Positions 33,657 through 36,882 of a DNA stretch of 36,882 nucleotides are shown here, one piece after another. This DNA comes from Methylophilaceae bacterium (GTDB taxonomy: Bacteria; Pseudomonadota; Gammaproteobacteria; Burkholderiales; Methylophilaceae): contig SPJO01000129.1 in the NCBI GenBank assembly GCA_006844635.1, positions 1 to 36,882 of the forward strand, written 5' to 3'. Positions within the stretch are counted from its first letter, which is position 1. Each line of letters begins with the position of its first letter. The notes beneath the pieces are model-generated. The model was not told where the DNA came from. It did no database searches and saw only the letters and a program-made list of their open reading frames with translations. A program made the position numbers and the translations under genes.

Positions 33657-35465
33657 ATGTCACGTAATCTAAGAAATGTCGCAATTATTGCCCACGTTGA
33701 TCATGGTAAAACAACTATGGTCGATAAACTCTTACAACAAGCAGGTACGTTTGCATCGCATCAAGCGGTCGAAGAACGTGTCATGGATAGTAACGATCTT
33801 GAAAAAGAACGTGGTATTACTATTCTTGCTAAAAACACCGCACTAACCTACGAAGGGACTCGCATTAATATTGTCGATACACCGGGTCACGCCGATTTTG
33901 GTGGTGAGGTAGAGCGTGTATTGGGCATGGTTGATGGCGTTGTGTTACTTGTTGATGCGGTGGATGGCCCTATGCCACAAACACGCTTTGTGACAAAGAA
34001 AGCATTAGCATTAGGATTAAAACCTATCGTTGTCATTAATAAGGTGGATCGTCCTAGCGCTCGTACTGACTGGGTGATTGACCAAACGTTTGATTTGTTT
34101 GCAAACTTAGACGCAACAGATGAGCAATTAGACTTCCCAGTCGTTTATGCTTCTGCGTTAAATGGTTTCGCGATGTTAGACATGAATGATCAGTCTGACA
34201 ATATGCGTGCGGTGTTTGAAACAATTTTAAGTCATGTAGAACCACCGCAAGGCGATGCTGATGCGCCGCTACAAATGCAAATCTCTGCACTAGATTACTC
34301 GACTTACACTGGTCGTCTAGGTGTTGGCCGTGTATTAAACGGGCGTGTTAAAACAGGCCAGCCAGTCGCAGTGATGAATGGTGATGAAAAGGTCACTCCT
34401 GGAAAAATTAATCAAGTATTGGGTTATGAAGGTTTAGAGCGTGTCGAGGTGCCTGAGGCGGAAGCCGGTGATATCGTCATTGTTTCTGGTATCGAAGATA
34501 TCGGGATTGGTTATACGATTTGTGACAAAGATAACCCAGTTGGTTTGCCGCACCTAGGTGTTGATGAGCCAACATTGACTATGGACTTTATGGTTAATAG
34601 CTCACCGTTAGCCGGTACAGAAGGTAAGTTTCTCACTTCTCGTCAAATTCGTGACCGTTTAACTAAAGAATTATTAGTGAATGTGGCGCTACGTGTAGAA
34701 GATACGGATGATGCGGATATTTTCCGAGTATCTGGTCGTGGTGAATTACATTTAACGATCTTGTTAGAGAATATGCGCCGTGAAGGTTTCGAATTAGCGG
34801 TCGGTAAACCGCGTGTTGTTTATCGTGAGATAGACGGTGTTCGTTGTGAACCATATGAAGTGTTGACAATTGATGTTGATGATGAGAACCAAGGTTCCGT
34901 TATGGAGGAGTTAGGTCGCCGTAAAGGTGAAATGACTAATATGGAATCTGACGGCAATGGTCGTACTCGTATCGAATATAAGATTCCAGCTAGAGGCTTG
35001 ATTGGCTTTCAGGGCGAGTTCTTAACGCTGACAAGGGGAACTGGCTTAATGTCTCATGTGTTTGATGAGTACGCGCCTGCCAAGTCTGACATGCCGGGCC
35101 GCCGCAATGGTGTATTGATTTCATCAGAAAAAGGTGAAGCAGTCGCCTATGCACTATGGAAGTTACAGGACAGAGGTAGAATGTTCTCTAGCCCAGGTGA
35201 TAAATTATATGAAGGCATGGTTATCGGTATTCATAGTCGTGACAATGACTTAGTTGTAAACCCAATTAAAGGCAAGCAGCTGACCAATGTACGTTCCTCT
35301 GGTACAGATGAAGCAGTGCGTTTGGTGCCTCCAGTTGCGCTCACTTTAGAAAGTGCTGTAGAGTTTATCGACGATGATGAGTTGGTGGAAATTACACCTG
35401 AGACGATTCGTATCCGCAAGCGTTTCTTGCTTGAGCATGAGCGAAAAAGAGCGTCTAAAGATTAA
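33657..35465 (+). CDS. typA: Ribosome-associated GTPase TypA/BipA
   Basis: 602 residues from ATG 33657 (MSRNLRNVAIIAHVDHGKTT), the start that matches the family N terminus. A GTG at 33615 would fall on the probable promoter. GTPase motifs: G1 AHVDHGKTT, G2 RGITI, G3 DTPGHADFGGEVERVL, G4 NKVDR, G5 SALNG. EF-G-like domains II, III and V follow, and then the BipA-specific C-terminal domain (GEAVAYALWKLQDRGRMF, NPIKGKQLTNVRSSGTDEA). It is a translational GTPase that binds 70S ribosomes or 50S precursors and helps 50S assembly at low temperature and under stress. No Shine-Dalgarno sequence is seen. Its divergence from two RNA helicase genes, also candidates for cold ribosome assembly, is notable. 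Confidence 0.97.
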   Translation: MSRNLRNVAIIAHVDHGKTTMVDKLLQQAGTFASHQAVEERVMDSNDLEKERGITILAKNTALTYEGTRINIVDTPGHADFGGEVERVLGMVDGVVLLVDAVDGPMPQTRFVTKKALALGLKPIVVINKVDRPSARTDWVIDQTFDLFANLDATDEQLDFPVVYASALNGFAMLDMNDQSDNMRAVFETILSHVEPPQGDADAPLQMQISALDYSTYTGRLGVGRVLNGRVKTGQPVAVMNGDEKVTPGKINQVLGYEGLERVEVPEAEAGDIVIVSGIEDIGIGYTICDKDNPVGLPHLGVDEPTLTMDFMVNSSPLAGTEGKFLTSRQIRDRLTKELLVNVALRVEDTDDADIFRVSGRGELHLTILLENMRREGFELAVGKPRVVYREIDGVRCEPYEVLTIDVDDENQGSVMEELGRRKGEMTNMESDGNGRTRIEYKIPARGLIGFQGEFLTLTRGTGLMSHVFDEYAPAKSDMPGRRNGVLISSEKGEAVAYALWKLQDRGRMFSSPGDKLYEGMVIGIHSRDNDLVVNPIKGKQLTNVRSSGTDEAVRLVPPVALTLESAVEFIDDDELVEITPETIRIRKRFLLEHERKRASKD

Positions 35466-35481
35466 GTACGTCGCTTAATTT

Positions 35482-35515
35482 AAGCCCCAGTTGAGCAATC
35501 AACTGGGGCTTTTTT
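35482..35515 (+). terminator. Intrinsic terminator of typA
   Basis: A 13-bp perfect stem: AAGCCCCAGTTGA (35482-35494), GCAA tetraloop (35495-35498), TCAACTGGGGCTT (35499-35511), running into a T-tract. It lies 16 nt after the typA stop. Confidence 0.95.
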
Positions 35516-35582
35516 GTTTTTGTATTTATACAAATATGTTGTTATTAAGTCAATTAAAAGCTATGTTTATTTCAAATATGGC

Positions 35583-35622
35583 ATTCTATATTTATATATA
35601 GAATATAAATTACATTCTATAT
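35583..35622. repeat. Three ATTCTATAT half-sites (operator-like array)
   Basis: ATTCTATAT at 35583-35591, its exact inverse ATATAGAAT at 35596-35604 (a perfect 9-bp palindrome with a 4-base centre), and a further direct copy at 35614-35622, 31 bp (about three helical turns) from the first. The array lies in the 236-bp gap between typA and the DUF3568 gene, 80-119 bp before that start. A weak promoter match (TTGACG 35642-35647, 16 bp, TACTCT) follows. It looks like a regulator-binding site, though AT-rich DNA makes chance palindromes more likely. Confidence 0.5.
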
Positions 35623-35701
35623 ACTTTATTGGTAAAAAATGTTGACGATTCTCTATTTTTTGATACTCTGAACATGTCGAATTAACTTTGAGTAGTTAAT
35701 C

Positions 35702-36109
35702 ATGAATAGAATTTTCAGGGTGGCAATACTGTGTATTGTGGTGGGTGTTCTTTCTGGATGTATGGCAGCTGCTACAACTGTAGCTGGTGTGGGAGGGTCT
35801 GCTGCACTCAATCATCAAGTGACTGGGGTGAGTTATAGAACGTTCACGGCTCCTGCTTATAAAGTTAAACGTGCAACATTTATTGCACTAAAACGAATGA
35901 AGATTAAAGTCATCGCTAAGGGCAAAAAGAAAGACCAAGATATTTATACGATCACGGCCAAAGCGATTAAAAGAGATATTGAAGTTGAGATTGAACCGAT
36001 TAGCGCAAACGCAACCCGTATTCGCGTACAAGCGAAAAAATCAGTCTTTTCTTATGACGCAGCAACAGCAAAAGAAATTGTGATGCAAACTAAGCGTCAG
36101 TTAGGTTGA
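35702..36109 (+). CDS. DUF3568 family lipoprotein
   Basis: 135 residues. Lipoprotein signal peptide with lipobox LSGC, so lipidated Cys20 after MNRIFRVAILCIVVGVLSG. A short Ala/Gly-rich linker follows, then a basic alpha-beta domain (about 50-135) with RTFTAPAYKVKRATFIALKR and ATRIRVQAKKSVFSYD, as in DUF3568 proteins. Residue +2 is Met, not Asp, so export to the outer membrane is likely if Lol rules apply. No function is known for the family. It stands alone between the typA terminator and its own terminator, preceded by an operator-like repeat. Confidence 0.88.
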   Translation: MNRIFRVAILCIVVGVLSGCMAAATTVAGVGGSAALNHQVTGVSYRTFTAPAYKVKRATFIALKRMKIKVIAKGKKKDQDIYTITAKAIKRDIEVEIEPISANATRIRVQAKKSVFSYDAATAKEIVMQTKRQLG

Positions 36110-36182
36110 TTTGACTGAAGTGGTTATCAGTTGAATGATGTAGTAGTGGCAGTAGATGTAAATGTATTTTCTCCTAAGTTTT

Positions 36183-36208
36183 AAGCGCCTTAACCAGGCG
36201 CTTTTTTT
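36183..36208 (+). terminator. Intrinsic terminator of the DUF3568 gene
   Basis: AAGCGCCT (36183-36190), loop TAACC, AGGCGCTT (36196-36203), then a T-run to 36208. It has no U-tract in the minus direction, so it serves the plus-strand gene only. It is about 73 nt after the stop and 15 nt from the convergent ybiT end. Confidence 0.9.
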
Positions 36209-36222
36209 TGGAAAAAATTATT

Positions 36223-36882
36223 TTATTCAACGCCTTGGCTAGCTAGGTAATCCTCATAGTTACCAGTGAAGTCAACAATACCATCTTCTTTAATTTCTAA
36301 GATGCGTGTCGCAATAGAGCTAACAAATTCTCGGTCATGGCTGACGAAGAATAGGGTGCCTTCATATTTATCTAATGCTGTATTAAGGGCCTCAATGGAT
36401 TCCATGTCCATATGGTTGGTTGGTTCATCCATTAACAATACATTGGTTTTTGCTAACATGAGTTTGCCGTATAGCATGCGACCTTTTTCACCGCCGGATA
36501 AGACGTTGACAGATTTCTTGGTTGCTTCAGTTGGGAATAGTAAGCGGCCAAGCATACTACGAACAGTCGTATCATCATCACCTTCTTGGCGATGAGAGGT
36601 CATCCATTCATATAAATCTTCACCTTTTTCAAACTCATACTCATGGTCTTGCGCATAGTAGCCAATATTGGCTTTCTCTGCCCATTTTACATCGCCATGT
36701 TTCGGTTCAAGGTCTTGTGCTAAGCAGCGTAGCAGTGTTGTTTTACCGATACCGTTCTCACCAATGATGGCCACTTTTTCACCAGCTTCAAAGATAATCT
36801 CAAGGTCTTTGAATAAGTCTTGATTATCAAAGCCATGGCCGAGTTTCTTGAGTTCGACTGCATTGCGGTGTAACTTTTTCTT
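36223..36882 (-). CDS. ybiT: ABC-F family ATPase YbiT, C-terminal half, cut by window edge
   Basis: 219 residues of an open frame that enters from the right edge (KKKLHRNAVELKKLGHGFDN at the window end). It is the second ABC domain: Walker A GENGIGKTTLL, YYAQDHEYEFEKGEDLYEWM, signature LSGGEKGRM, Walker B LLMDEPTNHMD, H-loop FVSHDREF, and the closing FTGNYEDYLASQG. The wording around Q-D-H-E-Y-E-F and G-D-D-D is that of YbiT rather than EttA, Uup or YheS. ABC-F proteins have no membrane domain and act on the ribosomal E site to ease stalled or slow translation. The N-terminal ABC domain and the interdomain linker lie outside the window. Confidence 0.93.
   Translation of the reverse strand, partial: KKKLHRNAVELKKLGHGFDNQDLFKDLEIIFEAGEKVAIIGENGIGKTTLLRCLAQDLEPKHGDVKWAEKANIGYYAQDHEYEFEKGEDLYEWMTSHRQEGDDDTTVRSMLGRLLFPTEATKKSVNVLSGGEKGRMLYGKLMLAKTNVLLMDEPTNHMDMESIEALNTALDKYEGTLFFVSHDREFVSSIATRILEIKEDGIVDFTGNYEDYLASQGVE

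Noticed and set aside
1..36882. Mobile elements, CRISPR arrays, tRNA or rRNA genes
   Set aside because: No transposase, integrase, regularly spaced repeats or RNA gene signatures seen on either strand.

Overview
The window is a dense, low-to-mid-40s GC stretch of ordinary-looking proteobacterial chromosome. The Pil-Chp chemosensory cluster, the dnaE-accA-tilS run, SelO, YbiT, group II truncated haemoglobin and DUF3144/DUF3568 proteins fit a beta- or gammaproteobacterium. My best guess is a low-GC betaproteobacterium, perhaps a Methylophilaceae-type methylotroph (formate-using PurT would suit that), but nothing here proves it. I found no tRNA, rRNA, transposase, integrase, phage gene or CRISPR array.

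Layout. 1-836 (-) is the N-terminal part of selO, cut by the window edge. 941-5211 (+) is a tightly overlapping operon: RNB-domain ribonuclease, spermidine-synthase-like enzyme, THUMP-domain RNA methyltransferase and a MazG-like nucleotide pyrophosphohydrolase. It is followed by a DUF3144 protein and a YbaK-type deacylase, and closed by a bidirectional terminator shared with the convergent thiol peroxidase gene tpx. A FIST-domain sensor gene (-) faces the pilG-pilH-pilI-pilJ-chpA cluster (8211-16540, +), the chemosensory pathway that normally controls type IV pili. Next come dnaE, accA and tilS.

22716-26551 (+) pairs a TonB-dependent outer-membrane receptor with an orphan sigma-54-type response regulator whose GAFTGA loop reads GAYTNA. 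purT and a group II truncated haemoglobin are joined by a TGATG overlap. A PAS-GGDEF-EAL protein (28362-30125) has lost key residues in both catalytic domains and resembles FimX-type c-di-GMP receptors. Its 3' end overlaps that of a convergent pair of RhlE-like DEAD-box helicases (-). The upstream helicase has a near-consensus promoter, a leader of about 287 nt and a clear reading-frame break in its Asn/Arg/Gly-rich tail. typA/bipA, a small DUF3568 lipoprotein and the C-terminal half of the ABC-F protein ybiT (-, cut by the edge) finish the window.

Themes. Translation and RNA metabolism dominate: RNase, RNA methyltransferase, TilS, YbaK-like protein, two RNA helicases, TypA and YbiT. The second theme is signalling for surface behaviour: FIST, Pil-Chp and the degenerate c-di-GMP protein. 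I did not find a wholly new multi-gene system. The strongest leads are the degenerate GGDEF-EAL protein, the broken helicase tail with its long leader, the receptor/GAYTNA-regulator pair, and a three-half-site operator-like array before the DUF3568 lipoprotein gene.
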